64,000 nt of DNA from Microcella alkalica (lineage in GTDB: Bacteria > Actinomycetota > Actinomycetes > Actinomycetales > Microbacteriaceae). A program made the translations under genes and the position numbers. Location: assembly GCF_014137945.1 (NCBI RefSeq), contig NZ_JACGWX010000007.1:1-64000 (forward strand), in the 5' to 3' direction. Of this stretch, positions 43,101 through 50,259 are shown piece by piece (the stretch's first letter is position 1; each line of letters begins with the position of its first letter). The notes beneath the pieces were generated by a model. It worked only from the letters and a program-made list of their open reading frames with translations. It was not told where the DNA came from and did no database searches.

Positions 43101-44695
43101 TCGGCACGCCCATCCCGCACGGCGTGCCCAGCGCGTTCCTCGATCCGGTGCCCGACCCGCTCGGCGACCTCGTCGCCCGCTTCGCCCGCACGCACGGCCC
43201 GTTCACGGCGCACGACGTCGCCGACCGGCTGGGGCTCGGCATCGCGGTCGTGACGGATGCCCTGCGCAGGCTCGCGAGCGACCGTCGCGTCATCGAGGGC
43301 GAGTTCCGCCCCGGGGCGAGCGGCACCGAGTGGGTCGACGCCGAGGTGCTCCGCCGCCTCCGGAGCCGCAGCCTCGCCGCCCTGCGCGCCGAGATCGAGC
43401 CCGTGAGCGCGGGAGCCCTCGGCCGCTTCCTGCCCGCGTGGCAGCACGTCGGCCGCGGCGGCGGCTCCGGCGGCGCGCTGCGCGGCATCGACGGCGTGCT
43501 GCAGGCCGCCGAGCAGCTGCAGGGCGTCGCCCTGCCGGCCTCCGCATGGGAGACCCTCGTGCTGCCTAGCCGCGTGCGCGACTACTCGCCGGCGTGGCTC
43601 GACGAGCTCATGGCGAGCGGCGAGCTCGTCTGGTCCGGCGGCGGGTCGCTGCCGGGCGGCGACGGCTGGCTGAGCATCCACCTGCCGCACCTCGCGCCTC
43701 TGAGCCTCGCCGAGCCGGCCGCCCTCGAGGCCGACGCCGGCTGGACCGAGCGGCAGGAGGGCATCCTCTCGGTGCTCGCGGGCGGCGGCGGGTTCTTCTT
43801 CCGCCAGGTCGCCGACGCGACCGGAGCGACCGACGACGCGCGCCTCGCCGACGACCTGTGGCAGCTCGTGTGGGCGGGCCTTGTGACGAACGACACGTTC
43901 GCGCCCGTCCGCGCGATGCTCGGCGGCACGAAGCGGTCGGGCGCCGCGCGGGCACCGCGGACGCGCGCGCACCGCGGCTACGCCCGCCCGACGATGCCCG
44001 CTCGCTCGGGGCCCCCGTCGACCGTCGGGCGCTGGTCGCTGCTTCCCGAGCGCGACCTCGACCCCACCCGCCGCGGCGCCCACCTCGCCGACAGCCTCCT
44101 CGAGCGGTACGGCGTCGTCACGCGCGGGGCGGTGCAGGCCGAGAACGTGCGCGGCGGCTTCGCGCTCATGTACAAGGTGCTCGCGCGCATGGAGGAGGCC
44201 GGCCGCGTGCGCCGCGGCTACTTCGTCGAGCACCTGGGTGCCGCGCAGTTCGGCACGCCCGCGACGGTCGACCGGCTGCGCACCTTCGTGCGCGATGCGG
44301 ATGCGGCCCCCGCGCTGGCGGCGCTCGTCCTCGCCGCGACCGACCCCGCCAACCCCTACGGCGCGGCCCTGCCGTGGCCGGGCGCCGCGGACGACCCCGT
44401 CGTCGGCACGCCCGCGCACCGGCCGGGTCGCAAGGCCGGAGCCCTCGTCGCCCTCGTCGACGGGCACCTCGCCGCCTACCTCGAGCGCGGCGGCAAGAGC
44501 GCGCTGACCTTCACCGACGACTCCGCCGAGCTCGCCGCGGCCGCGACCGAGATCGCCGCCGTCGTGCGAGCCCGCCTGCGCTCGCTGCGCATCGAGCGCG
44601 TCAACGGTGCGAGCGTGTTCGGGAGCCCGTTCGCCGAGGCGCTGCGGGAGGCCGGCTTCGTCGCGACGCCGCAGGGTCTGCGGCTTCGGATCTAG
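40136..44695 (+). CDS. lhr: Lhr-type ATP-dependent DNA helicase
   Basis: 1519 aa, the length of the large actinobacterial Lhr. Superfamily 2 motor: APTGSGKTLAAF (motif I), IVDEVHAVAGTKRGAHL (motif II, DEVH), GLSATVRPVDEVARFL (III), then ATSSLELGIDMGAVDLVIQVESP and GLQRLGRAGH (V-VI). The remaining 1000 residues hold the Lhr winged-helix core and a long C-terminal region with further winged-helix-like segments. Lhr translocates 3' to 5' and is induced by DNA damage in mycobacteria. A DNA glycosylase gene follows immediately downstream. Confidence 0.95.
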   Translation: MTSPDLDRVLGRFAPATRTWFEGAFPAPTPAQLGAWEAISSGSNALVVAPTGSGKTLAAFLWSIDRLIAEPTVGATAEVAGASAAEPRRTRVLYISPLKALGVDVERNLRSPLIGVTQTAARLGHPAPTITVGVRSGDTPSAERRALQKTPPDILITTPESLYLMLTSSARETLDGVTTVIVDEVHAVAGTKRGAHLALSLERLDARLARPVQRIGLSATVRPVDEVARFLGGQAHVTVVQPPAEKTFDLRVVVPVDDMTQPPPVGPVDDEGSAAGGAANPSIWPHVEEDIVDRVLANRSTIVFANSRRLAERLTARLNEIYAERLGEGAELLARAHHGSVSKDQRAEIEDALKSGRLRCVVATSSLELGIDMGAVDLVIQVESPPSVASGLQRLGRAGHQVGEISRGVIVPKHRADVLHATVASERMLAGQIEQLSVPANPLDVLAQQTVAHVALEPADIDEWFDAVRRSAPFATLPRSAYEAVLDLLSGRYPSDRFAELRPRIVWDRVSGQLSGRPGAQRLAVTSGGTIPDRGLFGVFLAGEGAGRRVGELDEEMVYESRVGDVFALGATSWRIEEITHDRVVVTPAFGQPGKVPFWKGDGLGRPAELGRALGATTRELAAASPDARRDRLRAAGLDDRAIMNLDALLTEQVAATGQLPTDSTLVIERFRDELGDWRVILHSPFGLGVHAPWALAISARLRERHGFDGAAVAADDGIVVRLPDTEAEAPGAELFLFDPAELDALVTSEVGGSAVFAARFRECAQRALLLPRRNPSQRSPLWQQRQRASQLLEVAREFPSFPIVLETIREVLSDVYDLPGLTAIATAIDQRELRIIEVETPSPSPFARSLLFGYVAAFLYEGDSPLAERRAAALSIDSTLLAELLGRAELREILDPEVITQTEAELQRLAPDRRAKDDEGVVDLLRILGPHPVDELAARAIEGATVEEWLVALARTNRVFRFTVRDATGASVERWAVVEDAARLRDALGTPIPHGVPSAFLDPVPDPLGDLVARFARTHGPFTAHDVADRLGLGIAVVTDALRRLASDRRVIEGEFRPGASGTEWVDAEVLRRLRSRSLAALRAEIEPVSAGALGRFLPAWQHVGRGGGSGGALRGIDGVLQAAEQLQGVALPASAWETLVLPSRVRDYSPAWLDELMASGELVWSGGGSLPGGDGWLSIHLPHLAPLSLAEPAALEADAGWTERQEGILSVLAGGGGFFFRQVADATGATDDARLADDLWQLVWAGLVTNDTFAPVRAMLGGTKRSGAARAPRTRAHRGYARPTMPARSGPPSTVGRWSLLPERDLDPTRRGAHLADSLLERYGVVTRGAVQAENVRGGFALMYKVLARMEEAGRVRRGYFVEHLGAAQFGTPATVDRLRTFVRDADAAPALAALVLAATDPANPYGAALPWPGAADDPVVGTPAHRPGRKAGALVALVDGHLAAYLERGGKSALTFTDDSAELAAAATEIAAVVRARLRSLRIERVNGASVFGSPFAEALREAGFVATPQGLRLRI

Positions 44696-44718
44696 GCCGG
44701 AGCGAAGGAGGAGGCGCG

Positions 44719-45522
44719 ATGCCCGAGGGCGATACCGTCCACCGCGCCGCGCGGCGCCTGAACGAGGTGCTCGCGGGGCGCGAGGTGACGCGGTGCGACA
44801 TCCGGGTGCCGGAGTTCGCGACCGTCGACCTCACGGGGCAGACCGTCCACGAGGTCGTCGCGATCGGCAAGCACCTGCTCATGCGCATCGGCCAGACGAC
44901 CGTGCACTCGCACCTCAAGATGGAGGGCTCGTGGCACGTCTACCGGGCAGGCAGCCGGTGGCGGCGACCGGCCTTCGAGGCGCGCATGGTGCTCGAGGTG
45001 GGCGCCGCGGCCGACGGCGGCGATGAGGCAGGCTGGCGGGCCGTCGGCTTCGCGCTCGGCGAGCTCGAGCTCGTGCCGACCCGCGACGAGGAGTCGATCG
45101 TCGGCCACCTCGGCCCCGACCCGCTCGGGCCGTCGTTCGACCGCGACGAGGCCCTGCGCCGCCTCACCGCCGACCCCGAGCGCCCGATCGGTCTCGCCCT
45201 GCTCGACCAGCGCAACGTCGCCGGGCTCGGCAACGACTACCGCAACGAGGTGCTGTTCCTCCGCGGCATCCTCCCCGAGACGCCCATCGGGCAGACGGAT
45301 GCCGGGGCCGTCCTCGACCTCGCCGTGCGTCTCATCCGCGCCAACCGCGATCGCGTCGAGCGCGTCACGACGGGCGACACCCGGCGCGGCAGACGGGTGT
45401 GGGTCGCGCACCGCGAGCACGAGCCGTGCCGGCGCTGCGGCACGCGCATCCGCTTAGGGATGCTCGGCGACGATGCCCTGACCGAGCGACAGACCTTCTA
45501 CTGCCCGACCTGCCAGCGCTGA
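44719..45522 (+). CDS. Fpg/Nei-family DNA glycosylase (Nei2-type)
   Basis: 267 aa. Begins PEGDTVHRAARRL: the catalytic Pro and Glu after Met removal, in the Nei2 form (PEGDT) rather than Fpg (PELPE). The Lys in GKHLLMRI, the conserved GLGNDYRNEVLF (helix-two-turn-helix), and the zinc finger CRRCG then CPTC complete the enzyme. It removes oxidised pyrimidines and cuts at the abasic site. AAGGAGGAGG lies 6 nt before the ATG; 23 bp after lhr, so likely one repair operon. Confidence 0.92.
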   Translation: MPEGDTVHRAARRLNEVLAGREVTRCDIRVPEFATVDLTGQTVHEVVAIGKHLLMRIGQTTVHSHLKMEGSWHVYRAGSRWRRPAFEARMVLEVGAAADGGDEAGWRAVGFALGELELVPTRDEESIVGHLGPDPLGPSFDRDEALRRLTADPERPIGLALLDQRNVAGLGNDYRNEVLFLRGILPETPIGQTDAGAVLDLAVRLIRANRDRVERVTTGDTRRGRRVWVAHREHEPCRRCGTRIRLGMLGDDALTERQTFYCPTCQR

Positions 45523-45533
45523 GCGCGCGCCCC

Positions 45534-46043
45534 TTACTGCCGGTCGGGCTCGAGGGCGCGGTAGCCCTTCGGCCGCCACGCCGCGATGCGCAGGCACGTC
45601 GCGGCGACGAGCGCGAGCACGCCGCCCGTGACGAGCGGACCCGAGAGCTCGCTCGCGATCGTCGGAAGAACGAGCGCGGCGCGGTCGAAGCCCGTGGTGC
45701 TCGCGTCGAGGAAAGCGTTCTGCGCGTACAGGATCGCGCCGATGCCGAGCAGCAGGGTCGCCCCGCCGACGATCCAGAGCGCGCGCAGCCACGGGTTGCC
45801 GACGACGACGAGCTCGAGCGAGCGCTCCAGCTTCTCGGCGCGCGCCGCGACGCTCGGCGCCGCCTGGCCCCGCGGGCCGGGGGCGGCGCTCGGCGCCGCC
45901 ATCCCCTCATCGAGCACGGGGCGGAAGTCGGAGGCTCGAGCGGGCGAGCGGCGGCGGGGCGACACCACGGGCGCGTCGGCGCCGGCGCGCTGGTAGACCT
46001 CAGGGAATCGCGGGTCGATTCCGGGTGAGCGGTCGTCGGTCAC
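45534..46043 (-). CDS. Two-TM membrane protein of unknown function
   Basis: 169 aa. Residues 1-85 are polar and disordered-looking, then transmembrane segments at about 91-113 and 135-158. No family recognised. GTG 46043 is chosen because GGAAGGA lies 8 nt upstream; the longer frame starts before that site. Convergent with the nei2-type gene (11 bp). Confidence 0.65.
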   Translation of the reverse strand: MTDDRSPGIDPRFPEVYQRAGADAPVVSPRRRSPARASDFRPVLDEGMAAPSAAPGPRGQAAPSVAARAEKLERSLELVVVGNPWLRALWIVGGATLLLGIGAILYAQNAFLDASTTGFDRAALVLPTIASELSGPLVTGGVLALVAATCLRIAAWRPKGYRALEPDRQ

Positions 46044-46104
46044 GGCGGGTCCTTCCGTCGGCGCCAGCATACGACCGGCCTGCTCGATGTCGGATGCCCC
46101 CGGG

Positions 46105-46110
46105 TAGCCT
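46105..46110 (+). promoter_or_regulatory. -10 element of a leaderless nuclease gene
   Basis: TAGCCT, 6 nt before the GTG at 46117; no ribosome binding site. Confidence 0.55.
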
Positions 46111-46116
46111 CACAGC

Positions 46117-46686
46117 GTGCCCCGCTCCCCCGCCCTCGCGCTCGCCGCGCTGCTCGCGCTCGGCTCGCTCGCGGGCTGCTCGCTCCTCCCGCTCGAGCTG
46201 CGCGAGCCGGACCGCGGAGTGCCGGGCGCACCGGGCACGGGCTCCGGCGGCGGCTCCCGGTCCGGCTCTCTCGGCGAGCCGACCGGAACGGGCACGATCG
46301 CGTCGATCACCGACGGCGACACCGTGCGCCTGCGCGTCGGCGGGGAGGAGCTGCGCGTCAGGCTCATCGGAATCGACACTCCCGAGATGCGCGACCCGCT
46401 CGAGTGCTTCGGGCCGGAGGCGACGGACGCGCTCGAGAGTCTGGCGCCCGTCGGCAGCGAGGTCGGGTACGCGTACGACCGCGACCCGCAGGACCGCTTC
46501 GAGCGGGAGCTCATGTACCTCTACGCCGCCGATGGCACGCTCATCAACCTCGAGCTCGTCGCTCAGGGCTACGCCGAGGCGATCCGCATCCAGCCCAACG
46601 ACCGCTTCTGGCACGAGCTGCAGGCGGCCGAGCGCGCGGCCCGCGACGCCGACCGCGGGCTCTGGGGCAGCTGCCCGGCTCCTTAG
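46117..46686 (+). CDS. Staphylococcal-nuclease-like lipoprotein
   Basis: 189 aa. Signal peptide with lipobox LGSLAGC (Cys21), then a Gly/Ser-rich spacer and a thermonuclease (SNase) domain: ASITDGDTVRLRVGGE, VRLIGIDTPEMRDP and DRFERELMYLY with the terminal ADRGLWG. The family catalytic Arg of the first motif and the Asp of IDTPE are seen; the second Arg region is slightly atypical (DRFEREL). Likely anchored outside the membrane and able to degrade extracellular DNA. Confidence 0.87.
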   Translation: MPRSPALALAALLALGSLAGCSLLPLELREPDRGVPGAPGTGSGGGSRSGSLGEPTGTGTIASITDGDTVRLRVGGEELRVRLIGIDTPEMRDPLECFGPEATDALESLAPVGSEVGYAYDRDPQDRFERELMYLYAADGTLINLELVAQGYAEAIRIQPNDRFWHELQAAERAARDADRGLWGSCPAP

Positions 46687-46945
46687 TCGGGCCGACCAGA
46701 CGGGGTGCCAGGGTGACGCGCTTCTCGTCGAACTGCGCACCAGCTAGTCGGCGAGACGCCGCAACCTGCGCCCCAGCGAGACGCCGCAACCTGCGCCCCA
46801 CGAAGGCGAACACTCGCACTTCGTCCTGCCTGGGGCACTCCGGACGCCCGATTCTGTCCGGGTCGCCCTGAACAGGACGAGATGGCGCGGGTCGGGCCCG
46901 GGTCGGCGAGGGTGCGGGCGGTGAAGGAACGGCCCGCGTGTCGCG
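46687..46945. other. 259-bp gap with a tandem repeat
   Basis: No gene seen. Holds two exact copies of a 25-bp unit (46751-46800) and a third, degenerate partial copy just before, plus a small CCTG-AA-CAGG stem near 46870. Confidence 0.5.
46751..46800. repeat. 25-bp unit, two perfect tandem copies
   Basis: The unit begins GCGAGACGCCGCAACC and ends TGCGCCCCA; copies occupy 46751-46775 and 46776-46800 with no difference. A diverged copy appears at about 46728-46748. It lies between the nuclease and yedK genes, which converge. Confidence 0.85.
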
Positions 46946-47674
46946 CTACAGCGGGTTGAGCGGCGCGACGAGCTCGGGCCCGTCGCCGCGCAGCGGCGCG
47001 ACCTCGTGCACCGTGAGGCGCTCGATCACCGGCTGCGACGCCGCGACGGCGTGCTGCACGAGCGCGTGGTCGCCGGCGATCGTCGGGTCGAGCCACGAGT
47101 CCCACTCGGCGCGGGGCAGCATCACCGGGATCCGGTCGTGGATGCGCGCCGCCGGCCCCGCCGCCGCCCGAGTCAGGATCGTGGCTGTCAGCACCCACGG
47201 CTCCGGCTCTTCTCCCTCGGCGACCGGCGGCCGCCACCACGAGTAGAGCCCCGCGAACGCGAGCTCGCCCTCGAGAGGGTCAGTCACGAAGTACGGCGTC
47301 TTCGTCTTGCCCACCGTCAGCCACTCGTAGTACCCATCCGCCGGCACGAGCGCGCGACTCCGCACGACCGCCGAGCGGAACGTCGGCTTCTCCGCCGCCG
47401 TCTCGCTGCGCGCGTTGAACGTCGGATACCTCGACGTCAGCTCCTTCGCGAAGCGGGGCACGAGAGACCAGCGCGCCGTCGTCACGCGCCGCGTCACGGG
47501 CGCGCCGCCGCCCGAACCGGCGAGATCCTTCGGCACCGTGTCGACGACGACGTGAATCCGCTGCGTCGGCGCGATGTTCCAGCTCGGCGGCAGGCGCACC
47601 TCGTCGACCTCGTCGGCCTCGAAGTAGCGGCCGAGCTCCTCACCGCTCTTGGTGTTCGCGTACCGGCCGCACAT
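46946..47674 (-). CDS. yedK: SOS-associated peptidase / HMCES-like abasic-site shield protein
   Basis: 242 aa. Starts MCGRYA, so Cys2 becomes the N-terminal catalytic residue after Met removal; WNIAPTQ, FNARSET, PADGYYEW and the His in ARIHDRIPVML are the other family marks. HMCES/YedK binds single-stranded DNA and forms a thiazolidine crosslink with abasic sites. Preceded at 6 bp by a Dabb protein and glutaredoxin on the same strand. Confidence 0.94.
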   Translation of the reverse strand: MCGRYANTKSGEELGRYFEADEVDEVRLPPSWNIAPTQRIHVVVDTVPKDLAGSGGGAPVTRRVTTARWSLVPRFAKELTSRYPTFNARSETAAEKPTFRSAVVRSRALVPADGYYEWLTVGKTKTPYFVTDPLEGELAFAGLYSWWRPPVAEGEEPEPWVLTATILTRAAAGPAARIHDRIPVMLPRAEWDSWLDPTIAGDHALVQHAVAASQPVIERLTVHEVAPLRGDGPELVAPLNPL

Positions 47675-47680
47675 CGCGGG

Positions 47681-47980
47681 TCAGACCTCGTAGTCGACGC
47701 ACGCCTTGTCGACGACGACGCTGCGGACGAACGGTCCGGCGGCGATGTGGTCGGGATGCGCCTGGTAGGCCGCGAGCGCGTCGGCGTCGTCATGCTCCGA
47801 GACCAGGACGACGTGCCAGTTCGACTCGACCTGCCGGATGTCACCGCGCACGACGAGCGACCGCAGCCCCGGGATGACGCCGACCAGCGGCTCGAGTCGC
47901 GAGCGCATGCCCTCGACCGCGGCGGCGCGCTCCTGGTCGTTCTGCCCCTGCAGGGTCCACGAGACGATGTGCCTGATCAC
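47681..47980 (-). CDS. Dabb (stress-responsive A/B barrel) domain protein
   Basis: 99 aa, one Dabb domain: starts MIRHIVSWTL, has IPGLRSLVVRGDI, WHVVLVSEHDDADALAAYQAHPDH and ends VVDKACVDYEV, all typical. A ferredoxin-like dimeric barrel of unknown specific role. ATGA overlap with the glutaredoxin gene upstream. Confidence 0.88.
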   Translation of the reverse strand: MIRHIVSWTLQGQNDQERAAAVEGMRSRLEPLVGVIPGLRSLVVRGDIRQVESNWHVVLVSEHDDADALAAYQAHPDHIAAGPFVRSVVVDKACVDYEV

Positions 47981-48228
47981 TGATCCTCCAGAAGAGCGGA
48001 ACGGAGACGGGCCGCGTCGACCCGCCAGATGGTGTGCACGTCGCCGTCGATGAGCACGACCGGGATCTCGTCCCGGTAGCGCTCCAGCAGGTCCGCGTCG
48101 TCGAGGATGCTGCGCTCCTCGAATCCGACCCCTCCCACGTCAGCCACGACCCGCGTCACGATCGCGCGCGCGTCGTCGCACAGGTGGCAGCCGGGTCGGC
48201 TGAACAGCATCACGGTCGTCGCGGGCAC
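47977..48228 (-). CDS. Glutaredoxin-like thiol protein
   Basis: 83 aa. Redox motif C14-HL-C17 (RPGCHLCDDA), with IPVVLIDGDVH (cis-Pro loop) downstream, the glutaredoxin/NrdH fold of the DUF836 kind. Likely reduces disulfides with mycothiol or thioredoxin reductase. GTG start with a TAGGCT -10 box 6 nt upstream and no ribosome binding site. Heads a three-gene operon with Dabb and yedK. Confidence 0.85.
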   Translation of the reverse strand: MPATTVMLFSRPGCHLCDDARAIVTRVVADVGGVGFEERSILDDADLLERYRDEIPVVLIDGDVHTIWRVDAARLRSALLEDQ

Positions 48229-48234
48229 CAGGTC

Positions 48235-48256
48235 AGCCTACGACCGCACGTATGCT
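48235..48256. promoter_or_regulatory. Back-to-back -10 elements of glutaredoxin and HAD genes
   Basis: TAGGCT on the minus strand (48240-48235) is 6 nt before the glutaredoxin GTG; TATGCT on the plus strand (48251-48256) is 7 nt before the HAD ATG. The start codons are 35 bp apart; each promoter's -35 zone covers the other's start site. Confidence 0.6.
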
Positions 48257-48263
48257 GAGTCCG

Positions 48264-49097
48264 ATGTCCACCACGCCAGGCAGCGCAACCGACTCGCCGT
48301 CGCCGTCGCCGACGCCCATCCTCGCTTTCTTCGACATCGACAACACGCTCATGCGCGGCGCGAGCATCTTCCACATCGGCACGGCCGCGCGGCGCGAGGG
48401 CTTCATCCGGTTTCGCGACGTGCTCGGGTTCGTGTGGGCGCAGGCGCGCTTCATCGCCGTCGGCGAGAACACCCGCCATCAGCTGACCGTGCGCGAGCGC
48501 GCGCTCGCGCTCATCGCCGGACGCACCGAGGGCGAGCTCACGCGCCTCGCGATCGACAGCTACGAGCGCTCCATCCACCAGCGGCTGATCCCCGAGACGG
48601 TCGCGCTCGCGCGCGAGCACCGGGCGAAGGGCCACGAGGTGTGGCTGCTCAGTGCGACTCCGGATGCGATGGCGAGCGTCATGGCGCAGCGACTGGGCCT
48701 GACCGGCGCGGTCGGCACGCGCATCCGCAGCCGGGGCGGAGTGTTCACGGGCGAGCTCGACGGAGCGATCATGCACGGCGCGCGCAAGGCCGAGGTCGCG
48801 GAGGCGCTCGCGGCGGAGCGCGGGGCGAAGCTCGCCGACTGCTGGGCGTACAGCGACAGCCGCAACGACATCCCGCTGCTCGCGCTCGTCGGGAACCGCG
48901 TCGTCGTCAACCCCGACAACGCCCTGTCCCGCCACGCTCGCGCACACGCCTGGCCCGTCCTCACCGCCGGAGCGGGGAGCGTGCGAGCGGCTCGCAAGCG
49001 CATCCGCCGGGAGGCGAAGGCCGTGCTGCGGTCGGGGCGCCGCGAGACGCGCCGCGAGACGCAGCCGAGCCCGCCGGACGAGCTGCAGGGCACCTGA
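48264..49097 (+). CDS. HAD-superfamily phosphatase (HAD-IB, SerB-like)
   Basis: 277 aa. Motif I FFDIDNTLMRG, motif II LLSATPD, Lys of motif III in ARKAEVAEALA and motif IV YSDSRNDIPLL: complete HAD-IB catalytic set. These enzymes act as phosphoserine phosphatase-like or other small phosphatases; the substrate is not clear. The last 30 residues are basic and Arg-rich. The ATG at 48264 follows a -10 element by 7 nt; the ATG at 48252 overlaps that element and is less likely. Confidence 0.88.
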   Translation: MSTTPGSATDSPSPSPTPILAFFDIDNTLMRGASIFHIGTAARREGFIRFRDVLGFVWAQARFIAVGENTRHQLTVRERALALIAGRTEGELTRLAIDSYERSIHQRLIPETVALAREHRAKGHEVWLLSATPDAMASVMAQRLGLTGAVGTRIRSRGGVFTGELDGAIMHGARKAEVAEALAAERGAKLADCWAYSDSRNDIPLLALVGNRVVVNPDNALSRHARAHAWPVLTAGAGSVRAARKRIRREAKAVLRSGRRETRRETQPSPPDELQGT

Positions 49098-49119
49098 CGG
49101 AGATTCGCCGACAACGCAG

Positions 49120-49147
49120 AAGCGCCCGACCCGAGGGTCGAGCGCTT
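49120..49147. terminator. Bidirectional terminator between HAD and bS22 genes
   Basis: AAGCGCCCGACCC and GGGTCGAGCGCTT pair at 12 of 13 positions around a GA loop, between two convergent genes. Confidence 0.65.
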
Positions 49148-49163
49148 GCGGTGAGCGGATGCT

Positions 49164-49262
49164 CTACTTCTTGTTGCGACGCTGGTGACGCGTCTTGCGC
49201 AGCAGCTTGCGGTGCTTCTTCTTCGCCATCCGCTTGCGGCGCTTCTTGATGACAGAACCCAT
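49164..49262 (-). CDS. 30S ribosomal protein bS22 (small basic AURKAIP1/COX24-type protein)
   Basis: 32-aa protein, nearly all Lys/Arg: starts [12 protein letters not shown] and ends RHQRRNKK. This is the actinobacterial bS22, first seen in mycobacterial 70S ribosomes, where it lies near the decoding centre. Ribosome binding site AGAGG, 6 nt before the ATG. It is convergent with the HAD gene and alone in its transcript, downstream of the small HTH gene. Confidence 0.92.
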   Translation of the reverse strand: MGSVIKKRRKRMAKKKHRKLLRKTRHQRRNKK

Positions 49263-49388
49263 GAAAAACCTCTGATCTTCGCCTGAACGAACCGTCGGTC
49301 CGTTCAGACCCGGTCATGTACCGCAGAAGTCTAGCGCAGGCGCCCGGCACGCCGCGCGGGGCGAAGCGCAGGCAAGAACAGCGCCAGG

Positions 49389-49583
49389 TCAGCCGACGTC
49401 GGAGACGGGGGGCCGGACGGCCTGCGCGACCGCGGATTCGGGGATGCGGAACGAGCGCCCGAAGCGGATGGCGGGCAGCTCACCGGAGTGCACGAGGCGG
49501 TAGACCGTCATGGTGGAGACGCGCATCATCTCGGCCACCTCGGCCACGGTGAGGAAGCGCACCTCTGAGAGATCACGGGTCAT
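49389..49583 (-). CDS. Small helix-turn-helix protein (BldC/excisionase family)
   Basis: 64 aa. A single MerR-like HTH: FLTVAEVAEMMRVSTMTVYRL, then GELPAIRFGRSFRIPESAV as the wing. This matches the BldC/excisionase (HTH_17) family, in which small proteins bind DNA cooperatively as head-to-tail arrays. ATG 49583 follows AAGGA by 8 nt; the upstream ATG lies before that site. Its targets are unknown. Confidence 0.85.
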   Translation of the reverse strand: MTRDLSEVRFLTVAEVAEMMRVSTMTVYRLVHSGELPAIRFGRSFRIPESAVAQAVRPPVSDVG

Positions 49584-49689
49584 CCGCTGTGTCCTTCGTC
49601 CGCGCACGGGCCGTCAGGCTGACGGGGTCGCGCGTTGAAACTGTAGGGGCTGGTGTGACGGGTGTAAAGCCGCCCGAACGGGGGCTGGC

Positions 49690-50190
49690 TCAGGGCTCGT
49701 CGCGACGCCAGGGGAAGCGGCGCGAGACCTTCTCCTGCACGTCGTGCAGCTGCTCCTGCACGTCGGCGAAGCGCCCCTGGGCGCCCTGGATGACCGAGCG
49801 AGCCCGGTAGGAGGCGTCGGCGGCCGCGCGGCCCACCGAGCTGCCCGCCTGCTCGACATCGGCTCCGGCCCACGCGGCGAAGATCGGGATGCTCGCCCCC
49901 GACTCCGCGTCGTCGAGCGCGAGGAACGGCAGCAGGAAGTCCTCCACCTCCTCCAGCGGCTCGACATCGATCCGGTAGTAGCGGTGCTGGCCCTCGTCGC
50001 GCACGTGCACGAGACCGTGGTCGCGCAGCACCTTCAGGTGCTTCGAGACGGTCGGCTGCGTCGCATCCATCTTCTCGACGAGCTCGCCCACGCTCAGCTC
50101 GCCGCTCGTCGACGCGAACGCCGCCTCGCGCAGGTGCTCCAGCAGCTCTCGACGCGTGGCGTCGGCGATCACATCGAAGATGTCGGCCAT
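49690..50190 (-). CDS. ArsR-type transcriptional regulator with C-terminal extension
   Basis: 166 aa. Winged HTH in residues 1-75: DATRRELLEHL, LSVGELVEKMDATQPTVSKHLKVL, then the HRYYRID wing. No Cys-based metal motif (ELCVCDL type) is present, so it is not a classic metal sensor. Residues 90-166 are an added helical region with a coiled-coil-like QEQLHDVQEKV. ATG has a TAGGTT -10 box 6 nt upstream. Divergent from trkH, so it may control potassium uptake genes (inference). Confidence 0.82.
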   Translation of the reverse strand: MADIFDVIADATRRELLEHLREAAFASTSGELSVGELVEKMDATQPTVSKHLKVLRDHGLVHVRDEGQHRYYRIDVEPLEEVEDFLLPFLALDDAESGASIPIFAAWAGADVEQAGSSVGRAAADASYRARSVIQGAQGRFADVQEQLHDVQEKVSRRFPWRRDEP

Positions 50191-50196
50191 GAGTCA

Positions 50197-50202
50197 AACC
50201 TA
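50197..50202 (-). promoter_or_regulatory. -10 element of a leaderless ArsR-type gene
   Basis: TAGGTT read on the minus strand, 6 nt before the ATG at 50190. A TACCAT box at 50221-50226 on the other strand may serve trkH. Confidence 0.5.
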
Positions 50203-50259
50203 CTCAGCCCGGGGCCGGAGTACCATGACACCGGCCCGAGGGCCGAGGGGAGATGAGGG

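Noticed and set aside
39908-44467. A 1519-codon open frame on the minus strand
   Set aside because: Lies opposite lhr; its sequence is Arg/Ala/Glu-rich shadow coding. Lhr has all helicase motifs in the plus frame.
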